A program made the translations under genes and the position numbers. The notes under the pieces were generated by a model that saw only the letters and a program-made list of their open reading frames with translations, did no database searches and had not been told where the DNA came from. A DNA stretch of 64,000 nt from Clostridiales bacterium (lineage in GTDB: Bacteria; Bacillota; Clostridia; Christensenellales; Aristaeellaceae). Positions within the stretch are counted from its first letter, which is position 1; every line of letters begins with the position of its first letter. Below are positions 7,780 to 16,448 of this stretch, one piece after another. The stretch spans positions 1 through 64,000 of the forward strand of contig SFNY01000018.1 in the NCBI GenBank assembly GCA_004554085.1, in the 5' to 3' direction.

Positions 7780-9150
7780 TTAACCGCACATGCTCCGCAC
7801 CAGCTGAAGCGGGCGCTGCCAGTCGCCGTCGGGATTCTGCTCCCGCAGGCGCGCCTCCAGGCGGTCGGCCATGTCCGAGACCTGCTCCCGCCTGCGCCGC
7901 ACGTAGTCGGGATGCTCGTCGAAGGTTCCGGACACCACCAGCGCCAGCACCCGACCCGCCATGTTCAAAATTTCCACATCGGACAGGCTCTGCTGGCGAA
8001 TGTGGCGGTCGATGCGCTCCAGCGCGCGGGTGAGCAAATCGTCCATGGCGTACTCCGCAGCCAGCTCCAGAATCTCGTCCAGCGCCTCCGGCTCCCGGCT
8101 GAAGCGCAGCATCAGCGCGTTGGCATACTCCCGAAGCCAGCGCAGCTCGAAGGAGGAATCCACGCGCAGCGCCTCGTACTCCTCCAGCACGCCCTCGTCG
8201 CGCAGGCGCTTGCGGCTGCAGCCGTGCTGCATGAACACGTCCCTGGCCACGGTCTCGTCGGCGGTGAGGCTGGTCACGCGTCGGTCGGGATCCCCTGCGG
8301 GCGCTTCATCGTAGGCGTCCTCGGCTTCGGGATCGCTGTCGCCGTCATTCTCGTCCCAGCCCTGCCGGGCCTGCCGCTGCCACTCCTGCGGGCGTTCCGC
8401 GTTGCGGAAGAAGATCACGCTTGCCATGTGCATGTAGGCGCTCAGGAAGAGATTTGCGACTGCCGTCGCCAGCAGGCACAGCACCATGAGCACGATCATG
8501 GCAACCAGTGCAGCGTTGCGGCCCAGCACCGCCAGAAGCGGCGCGGCAAGCAGCGTCACTGCATAGAATGGAGCCTCCGTCAGCAGCATCCAGCCGATGA
8601 AGCTGATTTGCAGGCAGAACAGCCTGCCCTTGCGGCCCTGCATGCACTCCTTGCTCGCATTCAGCGCCTCCATCACGCCCATTTCGGGATGCTGGACCAG
8701 GATGTAGTCCGCCATGGCGTAGCGGTAGCCTGCGATGATGCCGGGAATCACCAGCAGCAGCGACCAGGCGAACACAATCAGCGAGCGCAGAATGCTCATG
8801 CCCACGCACTTCCAGTAGATCCCCTTCGGGAAGAGCATGCCCGTGCGGGGCGTTTCGCCGTCCAGCACGCGGCAGCCCAGGTCGTAAAGGCCCACGTTCA
8901 CCCAGGAGCCCATGAACAGCGCCCACAGGCCGCTGCATGCGCTGAGAGTGGCCAGGATGGTCAGCATTCTGCGCAGCTGCGCGTTCGCCGCGCCGTTCAA
9001 GTTCAAATTCGAGCTCACGTCAAGGATGCCACTGACGCTCAAGCCGCCGCCCGCGCCCAGCAGCGTCGCGAGCAGCAGCATCAGCGCCATCCTCTTCCAC
9101 TTGCCCCGCAGCGCCTCGCGGGCCTTTTCACGATAATCCGATGCAAACAC
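7780..9150 (-). CDS. DUF975-like integral membrane protein
   Basis: A 456-residue protein with an N-terminal membrane half and a cytoplasmic, charged C-terminal half. The start MFASDYREKAREALRGKWKRMALMLLLATLLG and the LLVIPGIIAGYRYAMADYILVQHPEMGVMEALNASKECMQGRKGRLF segment are characteristic of the DUF975 family; four to five helices lie between residues 20 and 250. Residues 265 to 456 are an acidic linker followed by helical segments that I do not recognise and that are longer than in typical family members. It begins with GTG at 9150 after GGAGGAAGA and is monocistronic. Function unknown. Confidence 0.7.
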   Translation of the reverse strand: MFASDYREKAREALRGKWKRMALMLLLATLLGAGGGLSVSGILDVSSNLNLNGAANAQLRRMLTILATLSACSGLWALFMGSWVNVGLYDLGCRVLDGETPRTGMLFPKGIYWKCVGMSILRSLIVFAWSLLLVIPGIIAGYRYAMADYILVQHPEMGVMEALNASKECMQGRKGRLFCLQISFIGWMLLTEAPFYAVTLLAAPLLAVLGRNAALVAMIVLMVLCLLATAVANLFLSAYMHMASVIFFRNAERPQEWQRQARQGWDENDGDSDPEAEDAYDEAPAGDPDRRVTSLTADETVARDVFMQHGCSRKRLRDEGVLEEYEALRVDSSFELRWLREYANALMLRFSREPEALDEILELAAEYAMDDLLTRALERIDRHIRQQSLSDVEILNMAGRVLALVVSGTFDEHPDYVRRRREQVSDMADRLEARLREQNPDGDWQRPLQLVRSMCG

Positions 9151-9202
9151 GGCTCTTCCTCCACAGATATTTCAGAATTTCAGTTTCCATCCTTGTCCGC
9201 CT

Positions 9203-9231
9203 ACTATAACACACTTTTCCCCGCATGACAA
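9203..9231 (-). promoter_or_regulatory. Sigma-A promoter of the DUF975-like gene
   Basis: On the minus strand TTGTCA (9231-9226) and TATAGT (9208-9203) are 17 bases apart, about 55 bases before the GTG start. Confidence 0.65.
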
Positions 9232-9241
9232 GAACGGGTGC

Positions 9242-9268
9242 AAAAAGAGGAACCCGAAGGCTCCTCTC
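9242..9268 (-). terminator. Terminator of the pot operon
   Basis: A GAGGAGCC/GGTTCCTC stem with one G-T pair is followed on the minus strand by five T residues, just after the potD stop codon. Confidence 0.8.
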
Positions 9269-9281
9269 TTAATTATATCAA

Positions 9282-10319
9282 TCAGTACAGCTTGAAGTTC
9301 GTCCACACGTCCTGGAACGCGCTCTCGCCCTCGCCCAGATCCTCCACATACTCCTTCGTGGCCAGCAGCTCCTCGGGAATCTGGAAGCAGTCCATGGCGG
9401 CGAAGTCGGGATCGATCAGCGCGTCGGCAGCGGCGTTGGGGTTGAGATAGCCCTGCCACATGGCCACGTGGGCGGCGATATCGTCGCGCAGGTAGAAGTT
9501 GATGAATTCATGGGCGTTCTGCGGGTGCTGCGCGTCCGCCGGGATGGCGATGCTGTCGATGCCGAAGCCGATGCCCTCCTCCGGGAACACGCACACGAGA
9601 TTCGGGTTCTCCAGGCAGTTGAAGGTGGCGTAGCAGGTGAACACGTAGGCGGCCTTCACCTCGCCGGTAGCGAGATAGTAGTCAAAGTCGTAGTTCAGCA
9701 CGCGCACGTTGGGCTTGAGCGCGCAGAGCTTCTCGTATGCCTCGTTCAGCTGGGCCTCATCGGTGGTGTTGTAGGAGTAGCCCAGCATCTTCAGCGTCTC
9801 GCCGATCATCACGCGGGCGTCGTCCACGATCCACAGGCCGTCGGCAAATTGCTCGTCCCACAGGTCTGCGAAGCTGGTGATCTCCCCCTCCACCTGGTCG
9901 GGATCGTAGACGATCACCGGGCTGCCGGCGGTGTAGGGCACGGAGTAGACGTTCTCCGGATCGAAGTATTGATCCAGATAGTCGGGGTTCAGGTTGTCCC
10001 AGTTGGTGAGGATGGACTTGTCCAGCGGCAGCAGATCGCCCGCCTTGCGCAGGTCGCTGATGGCGTAGTCGCTGGCGAGGATCAGGTCGTAGTCGCCCGC
10101 ATTGCCGCTTCTGAGCTTGAGCAGCATCTCCTCGTTGCTGGCGAACACGGAGTAGTTGACCTTGACGCCCGTCTCCTGCTGGAACTGGGCAAGGGATTCC
10201 TCGTCAAAGTAGCCCTCCCAGGTGAAGATGTTGAGCACCTTCTCCTCCTCTGCGACGGCGCAGGGCAGCACCAGCGCAAGGCTCAGGGCCAATGCGAGCA
10301 GCACAGACAGTCTCTTCAT
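9282..10319 (-). CDS. potD: Spermidine/putrescine ABC transporter substrate-binding protein PotD
   Basis: A 345-residue secreted binding protein. The signal peptide MKRLSVLLALALSLALVLPCAVAEE has a cysteine at residue 20 in a weak lipobox-like setting. The mature start VLNIFTWEGYFDEESLAQFQQETGVKVNYSVFASNEEMLLKL and SDYAISDLRKAGDLLPLDKS are typical of PotD/PotF. It captures polyamine outside the cell and hands it to PotBC. Its ATG overlaps the potC stop codon (ATGA), making it the last gene of potABCD. The class also includes some putrescine-only binders, so the precise ligand is not certain. Confidence 0.92.
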   Translation of the reverse strand: MKRLSVLLALALSLALVLPCAVAEEEKVLNIFTWEGYFDEESLAQFQQETGVKVNYSVFASNEEMLLKLRSGNAGDYDLILASDYAISDLRKAGDLLPLDKSILTNWDNLNPDYLDQYFDPENVYSVPYTAGSPVIVYDPDQVEGEITSFADLWDEQFADGLWIVDDARVMIGETLKMLGYSYNTTDEAQLNEAYEKLCALKPNVRVLNYDFDYYLATGEVKAAYVFTCYATFNCLENPNLVCVFPEEGIGFGIDSIAIPADAQHPQNAHEFINFYLRDDIAAHVAMWQGYLNPNAAADALIDPDFAAMDCFQIPEELLATKEYVEDLGEGESAFQDVWTNFKLY

Positions 10320-11113
10320 TTGAATACCTCCTTATTCTTTCTGCCGGGGCGCAGAAGCGCGACTCCGGCGATGACAAACACAAACAGCAGCATCAGCGTG
10401 CACAGCGCGTTCACCTGCAGCGACACGCCGGCCTTCACCGACGAATAGATGCGCAGCGGCAGCGGCGTGACATTCGAGCCGGTGACGAAGAAGCTGATGA
10501 CGAAATCGTCCAGGCTCATGGCGAAGGCCAGCATCGCACCGGAGAACACACCCGGCAGGATCAGCGGCAGCGTGACGCTGAGAAAGGCCTTCGCAGGCCC
10601 CGCGCCCAGATCCCGTGCAGCGGCCTCGAGATTTAAATCCATGCCCGCAAGCCTTCCCTTCACCAGAAGGTAGATGTAGGGCGTGCAGAAGGTGACGTGG
10701 GCCAGCACCAGCGTGCCCATGCCGAAGCGCAGCCCCGCCGCCGAGAACAGCGCCATGAACGCCACCGCCAGAATGATCTCCGGGATCATCACCGGCAGCA
10801 CCGTGACCGTCTCCATCAGCCCCCCAAGGCGGAGCTTTTTGCGAACCATGCCCACGGCGCCCAGCGTACCGATCACCACCGACGCGCTCACGCTCATCAG
10901 CGCCAGCAGCAAACTCGTTTTCAGCGAGGCCACAAGGCCCCGGGTGTCCTGAAACAGCGCCGCGTAGTTGCGCAGCGAGAAGCCCGTAAAGGGGATCGGC
11001 TGGCGGCTGGCGTTGGAATTGAAGGAGTAGACGATGACCACGATCACCGGCAGGTACATCAGCGCCAACACCAGAGCGAGGTAGAGCTTTGCGCCGAAAT
11101 TCTTTTTCTTCAT
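10316..11113 (-). CDS. potC: Polyamine ABC transporter permease PotC
   Basis: A 265-residue inner-membrane permease with six predicted helices. The binding-protein-dependent transport EAA loop is visible as AARDLGAGPAKAFLSVTLPLILPGVFSGAMLAFAMSLDDFVISFFVTG (about residues 160-210), where LDDFVISFF is a PotC hallmark. It pairs with PotB to form the translocation pore driven by PotA. It starts 13 bases after the potB stop and overlaps potD by four bases, so the three genes are translationally linked. Confidence 0.93.
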   Translation of the reverse strand: MKKKNFGAKLYLALVLALMYLPVIVVIVYSFNSNASRQPIPFTGFSLRNYAALFQDTRGLVASLKTSLLLALMSVSASVVIGTLGAVGMVRKKLRLGGLMETVTVLPVMIPEIILAVAFMALFSAAGLRFGMGTLVLAHVTFCTPYIYLLVKGRLAGMDLNLEAAARDLGAGPAKAFLSVTLPLILPGVFSGAMLAFAMSLDDFVISFFVTGSNVTPLPLRIYSSVKAGVSLQVNALCTLMLLFVFVIAGVALLRPGRKNKEVFK

Positions 11114-11126
11114 GCGCGCCCTCCCC

Positions 11127-11996
11127 TCACATCAGCGTCATGTCGGAGGCCCTGCCCCCGGCCCTGCGGTAGATCAGCATCACGAGGGCCGTGACCAGCA
11201 GCAGCACCACGGACAGCGCCGCGGCGAAGGGCCAATCCCGGCTGATGAGCAGCTGGTCGTTGACCAGGTTGCCCACGTATACGTCGCTGGTTCCGCCCAG
11301 CAGGTCGCTGATGAAGAACAGCGCCAGGCTCGGCACGAACACCAGCACGCAGCCCGACATGAGACCCGGCAGCGTCAGCGGAAGCTCCACCGTGAAAAAC
11401 ACCTTCCACGGCTTCGCGCCAAGGTCGCGCCCCGCGTCGATCAGCCGCTTATCCAGCTTCTCCGCGCTGGAGTAGGTCGAAAGGATCATGAACGGAATCA
11501 GGCCGTACACCATGCCCAGCACCACCGCGCCGTGGGTGTTGATCAGCTTCAGCGGCTTGTCGATGAGCCCCAGCGCCGTCAGCAGCTTGTTCACCACGCC
11601 CGTGCCCATCAAGAGGATCTTCCAGCCATAGATGCGCACCAGCGCGTTCGTCCAGAAGGGCACGATCACCAATAATAATAGGAAGGTGCGCATTCGCCCC
11701 TCCACCTTCGCCAGCAGCAGGCCGAAGGGATAGCCGATCAGCACACACAGCGCCGTGGTCTCCGCTGCAAGCTTCAGCGTCTGCCAGAACACCCTTGCAT
11801 AGCCCGGCTGCGCAAGCTTTGCGTAGTTCTCCAGCGTGAACGTAAGAATCGCGCCGTTTCCGTCCGGGTTGCGCTTCAGAAAGCTCAGCACGATGATGTA
11901 GAGGATCGCCGCGCCCACGAAGATCGCCGACCAGACGAGCATCGGCATGGCCAGCCAGCCCGCGCGGTTCTTCCTTCGATTTGCAGCCCCGCGCAT
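11127..11996 (-). CDS. potB: Polyamine ABC transporter permease PotB
   Basis: A 289-residue permease starting at the ATG of MRGAANRRKNRAGW (11996), whose first base is the last base of the potA stop codon (TGATG). It has six helices; PFWTNALVRIYGWKILLM and the EAA loop DAGRDLGAKPWKVFFTVELPLTLPGLMSGCVLVFVPSLALFFISDLLGG identify the PotB/PotH branch. The open frame continues upstream to 12356, but that part lies inside potA and has no coding character. It forms the pore with PotC. Confidence 0.92.
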   Translation of the reverse strand: MRGAANRRKNRAGWLAMPMLVWSAIFVGAAILYIIVLSFLKRNPDGNGAILTFTLENYAKLAQPGYARVFWQTLKLAAETTALCVLIGYPFGLLLAKVEGRMRTFLLLLVIVPFWTNALVRIYGWKILLMGTGVVNKLLTALGLIDKPLKLINTHGAVVLGMVYGLIPFMILSTYSSAEKLDKRLIDAGRDLGAKPWKVFFTVELPLTLPGLMSGCVLVFVPSLALFFISDLLGGTSDVYVGNLVNDQLLISRDWPFAAALSVVLLLVTALVMLIYRRAGGRASDMTLM

Positions 11997-13084
11997 CACG
12001 GCTCCGCCTCCTCTGCCCGCACCACCGGGGCCTCCGCCGGGTTCCAGTTCAGATAGACACTCTGCCCCACCTCGCCCCGGGCGCGCTCCGCCGAGGTGCA
12101 CATGGCCAGAATCTCGTGGCCGTCCCGCAGGCGGATGGTGGCGCGCATGCTGCCGCCGGCGTAGCGCCGGTCGGTCAGCGTGCCCTCCAGGCAGCAGTCG
12201 CCGCACCTCTCCGGGCCGAAGCCCAGCCGCTCGGTGCGCAGGCTCAGGCAAACCCTGTCCCCGACCTTCGCGTCGAACTCCGCACGCCGCGCGGGGATGC
12301 GCTCCCCGGCGTAGGAGAGCACCAGGCCGTCCCCATGCGCCGCCTCCACATCGCACTCCAGCAGATTCGTCTGGCCGATGAACTCCGCGGCGAAGCGGGT
12401 GGCGGGATGATCGTAGATCTGCTCGGGGGTGCCCATCTGCTCGAAGCGGCCGCCGCGCATCACGGCGATGCGGTCGGACATGTTCAGGGCCTCCTCCTGA
12501 TCATGGGTGATGTAGACGAAGGCGATGCCCAGCCGCTTCTGGATGTCCTTCAGCTCCACCTGCATCTGCCGCCGCAGCTTCAGATCCAGCGCGCCCAGCG
12601 GCTCGTCCAGCAACAGCAGCTCCGGCTGAAGGATCAGCGTGCGGGCGATGGCCACGCGCTGGCACTGTCCGCCGGAGAGCTGGGACGGCATGCGCTTTTC
12701 GCAGCCCTCCAGCTGCACCAGCCGCAGCATTTCCTCCACTTTGGGCCGCCACTCGGCCCGCTTCACGCCCCGCATGCGCAGGCCGTAGGAGATGTTTTTT
12801 TCCACATTCATGTGGGGGAACAGTGCGTAATTCTGAAAGACGGTGTTCAGCGGGCGCTTCTCCGGGGGCGCGTCGGTGATGTCGCTGCCGGAGAGGATCA
12901 CGCGCCCCGCGTCCGGCGCAAGCAGGCCCGCGACGATGCGCAGCGTGGTGGTCTTGCCGCAGCCCGACGGCCCCAGCAGCGTGACGAATTCCCCGCGTCC
13001 CACCTCGAAGCTGAGATCGCGCAGAACCTGCGTCCCATCGAAGGACTTTTTCAGTCCCTCCACCCGCAACAGCGCGTCCGCCAT
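11996..13084 (-). CDS. potA: Polyamine ABC transporter ATP-binding protein PotA
   Basis: A 362-residue ABC ATPase: Walker A GPSGCGKTT at 38-46, signature LSGGQCQR at 136-143, Walker B LLLLDEP at 156-162, and a C-terminal TOBE-type regulatory domain from about residue 240. It powers polyamine uptake. The signature carries Cys where most relatives have Gln (LSGGQQQR). It is first in the potABCD operon, preceded by GAGGGGAGG and a sigma-A promoter. The order A-B-C-D is the classical one. Confidence 0.93.
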   Translation of the reverse strand: MADALLRVEGLKKSFDGTQVLRDLSFEVGRGEFVTLLGPSGCGKTTTLRIVAGLLAPDAGRVILSGSDITDAPPEKRPLNTVFQNYALFPHMNVEKNISYGLRMRGVKRAEWRPKVEEMLRLVQLEGCEKRMPSQLSGGQCQRVAIARTLILQPELLLLDEPLGALDLKLRRQMQVELKDIQKRLGIAFVYITHDQEEALNMSDRIAVMRGGRFEQMGTPEQIYDHPATRFAAEFIGQTNLLECDVEAAHGDGLVLSYAGERIPARRAEFDAKVGDRVCLSLRTERLGFGPERCGDCCLEGTLTDRRYAGGSMRATIRLRDGHEILAMCTSAERARGEVGQSVYLNWNPAEAPVVRAEEAEP

Positions 13085-13119
13085 GCACAGGCCTCCCCTC
13101 AGAATTTGATTCCAATTGT

Positions 13120-13148
13120 ACTATACCTTTTCTGTGTGAGCGCTGCAA
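13120..13148 (-). promoter_or_regulatory. Sigma-A promoter of potABCD
   Basis: On the minus strand TTGCAG (13148-13143) and TATAGT (13125-13120) are separated by 17 bases, about 35 bases before the potA start. Confidence 0.7.
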
Positions 13149-13269
13149 GCGCGTTGTGTTGAGTTTTGATTACAGCAACGCGGCGCTTTGTGAATATATT
13201 TACCCCGTTTGACGGCGCAGGAAACACTGACAATTCAAACCGGAAAATGATGCTTTCGTCCAAAACCCC

Positions 13270-13299
13270 TTTTCATACCGCCCGGCGGCGTGCTATACT
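13270..13299 (+). promoter_or_regulatory. Candidate extended -10 promoter of the nfeD-floA operon
   Basis: TGCTATACT (ending at 13299) is an extended -10 element; a poor -35 match TTTTCA begins at 13270 with an 18-base spacer. The ribosome site AAAGGAGG and ATG of nfeD follow. Confidence 0.5.
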
Positions 13300-13325
13300 G
13301 TGTACAGTAGAAAGGAGGAATCGGC

Positions 13326-13829
13326 ATGGGCAGTCTGATTCTCAATCATCCGCTGGGACTGATCGCAATGATTGCAGGCTATGTGCTGCTGGTGGTGGAG
13401 ATGTGCATCCCCGGCTTCGGCGTTCCGGGCATCGCGGGCACAGTGCTGGCGATTCTCGGCCTGGTGGTCTTGCAGCCCACGGCGCTGCAGGCGCTGATCA
13501 TTGTGGTGGTCTATGTGGCGCTATTGTGCGTGGCGCTGGCGATCTGCATGCACTCCGTATCGAAGGGACGGCTCTCGAAGTCCCGCCTGGTGCTCAACGA
13601 CGTGGCGACCCACGCGGACGCGCCGGAGAACAACGACCTGAGCTACTTCATCGGCCGCACCGGCACCGCGCGCTCCCCGCTGCGCCCCGCCGGAATCGCG
13701 GACTTCGACGGCGTGCGGCTGAACGTGGTCTCCGAGGGAGACTTCATCGAGCAGGGCGCCGCTGTGCGCGTGGATCGCGTGGAGGGCAAGCGCATCGTGG
13801 TCTCCCAGATGAAAGCTGAAACTGTGTGA
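13326..13829 (+). CDS. NfeD family membrane protein
   Basis: A 167-residue protein with three hydrophobic helices (residues 10-75; LIAMIAGYVLLVVEMCIPGFGVPGIAGTVLAILGLVVL is the family hallmark) and a C-terminal OB-fold of the NfeD type (IGRTGTARSPLRPAGIADFDGVRLNVVSEGDFIEQGAAVRVDRVEGKRIVV, about residues 105-160). NfeD proteins partner flotillins or stomatins in membrane microdomains. It is directly followed by floA, as yqeZ-yqfA are in Bacillus. It lacks the ClpP-like protease domain of long NfeD. Confidence 0.88.
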   Translation: MGSLILNHPLGLIAMIAGYVLLVVEMCIPGFGVPGIAGTVLAILGLVVLQPTALQALIIVVVYVALLCVALAICMHSVSKGRLSKSRLVLNDVATHADAPENNDLSYFIGRTGTARSPLRPAGIADFDGVRLNVVSEGDFIEQGAAVRVDRVEGKRIVVSQMKAETV

Positions 13830-13870
13830 GCCGAGGCTCATTGAGTTATATTGGAAAGGATGGTATCATC

Positions 13871-14866
13871 ATGATGGAAATGGTTCTCATTCCGGTCATC
13901 GCAATCGTCGTCATCATTCTACTGATCGTATTTTTCCGCTTCTTCCCCATCGGCCTGTGGATCTCCGCAGCCGCATCGGGCGTGCACATCTCGATCTTCT
14001 CCATGGTGGGCATGCGCTTCCGCCGCATCAACCCCAGCAAGGTGGTTCTGCCGATGATCAAGGCCACGAAGGCCGGTCTGCAGGTGAACATGAACGAGCT
14101 GGAGGCCCATCTGCTGGCGGGCGGCAGCGTGGACCGCGTGGTGGACGCGCTGATCGCCGCCCAGAGCGCCCAGATTCCGCTGGAGTTTGAGCAGAGCCGC
14201 GCCATCGATCTGGCGGGCCGCAACGTGCTGGAGGCCGTGAAGATGTCCGTCAACCCCAAGGTCATCGAGACCCCCGTGGTCGCGGCCATCGCCAAGGACG
14301 GCATCGAGCTGCGCGCCAAGGCTCGCGTGACCGTGCGCGCCAACATCTCCCGCCTGGTGGGCGGCGCCGGCGAGGAAACCATCATCGCCCGCGTCGGCGA
14401 GGGCATCGTCACCACCGTCGGCTCCTCCGAGAGCCACAAGGCCGTGCTGGAGAATCCCGACCTGATCAGCCGCACCGTGCTGAACAAGGGTCTGGACGCC
14501 GGCACCGCATATGAGATTCTCTCCATCGACATCGCAGACGTGGACGTTGGCCGCAACGTGGGCGCGCAGCTGCAGATGGATCAGGCGGAGGCCGACCGCC
14601 GCATCGCCCAGGCCAAGGCCGAGGAGCGCCGCGCGATGGCCGTCGCCCATGAGCAGGAAATGATCGCCGCCGTGCAGGAGATGCGCGCCAAGGTGGTCGA
14701 GGCCGAGGCCGAGGTGCCGAAGGCCATGGCGGAGGCCCTGCGCAACGGCAAGCTGGGCGTGATGGACTACTACCAGATGCAGAACGTGATCTCCGACACC
14801 AACATGCGCGAAGCCATCGCCGGCAAGGGCGACGTGGCCAAGCCCGCCGATCCCCAGAAGAAGTGA
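13871..14866 (+). CDS. floA: Flotillin-like protein FloA
   Basis: A 331-residue flotillin-like lipid-raft scaffold, exactly the length of Bacillus FloA. An N-terminal hairpin membrane anchor (residues 4-30) precedes the SPFH-type domain (GMRFRRINPSKVVLPMIKATKAGLQVNMNELEAHLLAGGSVDRVVDALIAAQSA) and a C-terminal coiled coil rich in Ala-Glu (QAEADRRIAQAKAEERRAMAVAHEQEMIAAVQEMRAKVVEAEAEVPKAMAEALR). The start is the first of two adjacent ATGs, after GGAAAGGATGG. It follows nfeD and organises membrane microdomains. Confidence 0.93.
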   Translation: MMEMVLIPVIAIVVIILLIVFFRFFPIGLWISAAASGVHISIFSMVGMRFRRINPSKVVLPMIKATKAGLQVNMNELEAHLLAGGSVDRVVDALIAAQSAQIPLEFEQSRAIDLAGRNVLEAVKMSVNPKVIETPVVAAIAKDGIELRAKARVTVRANISRLVGGAGEETIIARVGEGIVTTVGSSESHKAVLENPDLISRTVLNKGLDAGTAYEILSIDIADVDVGRNVGAQLQMDQAEADRRIAQAKAEERRAMAVAHEQEMIAAVQEMRAKVVEAEAEVPKAMAEALRNGKLGVMDYYQMQNVISDTNMREAIAGKGDVAKPADPQKK

Positions 14867-14902
14867 GCTGCACAACTTCTGAGATGAAGGGAGGCAACGC
14901 AC

Positions 14903-15454
14903 TTGGATGGATTGATTGTGCTGCTGATCATCATCGGCGTGGTGACGAGCATCAGCAAATCCAACAAAAAGAAGAAGGCCGCCGCTGCGCAAAAGAGGGC
15001 TGAAGAGCCCTCCTCCGCGCAGCCGAAGGCAGGCACAACGAAGATCCCCTACACCCGCGAGGAGTGGGAAGCGTTCCTCGCGGACGCTGAAGGCGAGGCT
15101 GCGGCAAAGCCCGCGCCCGCGAAGAAGGCTGCGGCAAAGCCCGCAGCGCCCAAGCCCGCGCCGCAGAAGCGCAGGGCGCAGGCCGTGCAGCAGAGCGTCG
15201 CCGCGCCCGCTCCTGCCGCCATGTCCACCGGCTCCATTGCGCTGGATCCCAAGCAGAGCGTGGAGGGCGAGACCGAGACCGAGCACGCCGCGCACCGCCT
15301 GCGGGCAGAGCGCGAGGAGCAGCGCATCCACGTCGAGCGCGCCGCGGAGCAGGCGCTGGCCGAGGTCAACCTGCAGGCGCTGCGCAGCGCCGTGGTGATG
15401 AAGGAGATCCTGGACAAGCCCGTATCCCTGCGTCCGCGCAGGCGCTATTACTGA
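14903..15454 (+). CDS. Small membrane-anchored Ala/Lys-rich protein
   Basis: A 183-residue protein that starts with TTG at 14903, eight bases after AAGGGAGG. One N-terminal helix (LIVLLIIIGVVTSI, residues 3-16) is followed by a lysine cluster, an Ala/Lys/Pro-rich linker (residues 60-105) and a charged C-terminal helix. It follows floA by 36 bases and is likely co-transcribed, so it may be a partner of the flotillin system. I do not recognise a family. Confidence 0.65.
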   Translation: MDGLIVLLIIIGVVTSISKSNKKKKAAAAQKRAEEPSSAQPKAGTTKIPYTREEWEAFLADAEGEAAAKPAPAKKAAAKPAAPKPAPQKRRAQAVQQSVAAPAPAAMSTGSIALDPKQSVEGETETEHAAHRLRAEREEQRIHVERAAEQALAEVNLQALRSAVVMKEILDKPVSLRPRRRYY

Positions 15455-15468
15455 ACGACCATAGCTGT

Positions 15469-15545
15469 GCGGCGGGGTGAAGGCGCCCCGCCCTACGGCT
15501 ATACGAGGGCTGTCTCAAAGCACTCTCTGTGTTTTGAAACAGCCC
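15469..15545. repeat. Dispersed repeat module: GC-rich palindrome plus TGTCTCAAA hairpin
   Basis: Bases 15469-15500 are the reverse complement of 23275-23306 with one mismatch in 32. Next to it, 15507-15545 forms a hairpin (GGGCTGT...ACAGCCC with CTCAAA/TTTGA) like the one next to the other copy. The hairpin may also stop transcription from the floA operon before the regulator gene. Confidence 0.7.
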
Positions 15546-15571
15546 CCTTTCCCAATCATGGAGGTATCGCG

Positions 15572-16318
15572 ATGGAGAACATACGCATACTGATCGGCGA
15601 CGACGACCCCGGCATGCGCCTGGTGATGCGCAAGCTGGCGGAGCGCGCGGAGGGCTACGAGCTGGTGGGCGAGGCTGCGGACGGCAGCGAGATCATCGCC
15701 CTCTTCGACCAGACCCATCCGGACGTGGTGCTGATGGACGTGGAGATGCCGGGCATGAACGGCATCGAGTGCGGCAAGGCGATTCAGGACCGCAAGCCCA
15801 AGACCATCATCATCTTCGCCACCGCCCACGAGGAGTACATGAAGAGCGCCTTCGAGCTTTACGCCTTCGACTATCTGGTGAAGCCCTTCACGCTGGAGCG
15901 GGCGCTGAACACGCTGCGCCTGGCCCGGGAGCGTCTGGGTGAGCAGCGCCGGGCGGTGAGCGCGGCGCTTCCGGCGCGCTCGGACGCGGTGCGCCGCATG
16001 ATGATCAAGCACAAGGAGGGCGTGCGGCTGGTGGATCCCGAGGACATCCTGATGGTGCAGCGCGAGGAGCGCGCCACGGTCATCCTGCTGCGGGACGGCA
16101 GCAAGCTGCTGACCGCCGATCCCCTGGGGGAGATCGAGCAGCGCCTGCCGCCGGAAACGTTCTTCCGGGCGCACCGCAGCTACATCATCAACCTGGAGCA
16201 GATCGACTCCATCATGCCCTACGGGCGCTGGACCCACATCGTGCGGCTGCGGGGCACCCAGGCCGACGCGCTGATCACCCACGAGAAATTCGAGGAGCTG
16301 GAGCGCAGGTTCCAGTAG
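15572..16318 (+). CDS. LytTR-family response regulator
   Basis: A 248-residue two-component regulator. The receiver domain (residues 1-120) has the acidic pocket GDDDPG at 9-14, the phosphorylation site D56 in LMDVEMPGMNG and KPF at about 107-109. The C-terminal LytTR DNA-binding domain (about 145-248) shows EDILMVQREERATVILLRDGSKL, ETFFRAHRSYIINLEQI and the end VRLRGTQADALITHEKFEEL. No sensor kinase lies nearby, so it is an orphan here. The ATG at 15572 follows GGAGG; the frame is open further upstream but that part lies in a repeat. Confidence 0.9.
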   Translation: MENIRILIGDDDPGMRLVMRKLAERAEGYELVGEAADGSEIIALFDQTHPDVVLMDVEMPGMNGIECGKAIQDRKPKTIIIFATAHEEYMKSAFELYAFDYLVKPFTLERALNTLRLARERLGEQRRAVSAALPARSDAVRRMMIKHKEGVRLVDPEDILMVQREERATVILLRDGSKLLTADPLGEIEQRLPPETFFRAHRSYIINLEQIDSIMPYGRWTHIVRLRGTQADALITHEKFEELERRFQ

Positions 16319-16328
16319 CGCCATACCA

Positions 16329-16363
16329 CCCGGGAGCGCGTACACCGCCTCCCGGGCTTTTTT
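16329..16363 (+). terminator. Terminator after the LytTR regulator gene
   Basis: CCCGGGAG (16329-16336) pairs with CTCCCGGG (16349-16356) and is followed by six T residues. Confidence 0.85.
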
Positions 16364-16384
16364 GCGGCTTTTTCAATCCGCCGC

Positions 16385-16414
16385 TTGACAAAAGCGCTCC
16401 GCATATAGGACAAT
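16385..16414 (+). promoter_or_regulatory. Candidate promoter of the repeat protein gene
   Basis: A perfect TTGACA (16385-16390) is followed after 18 bases by GACAAT, a partial -10 match. AGGAGGG at 16436-16442 is the ribosome site. Confidence 0.5.
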
Positions 16415-16448
16415 AGAGTTGAGAAAATATTGCATAGGAGGGAAATGT

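Noticed and set aside
7555..9228. A 557-residue plus-strand frame over the DUF975-like gene.
   Set aside because: It is Gln/His/Arg-rich shadow coding and begins inside the palindromic repeat.
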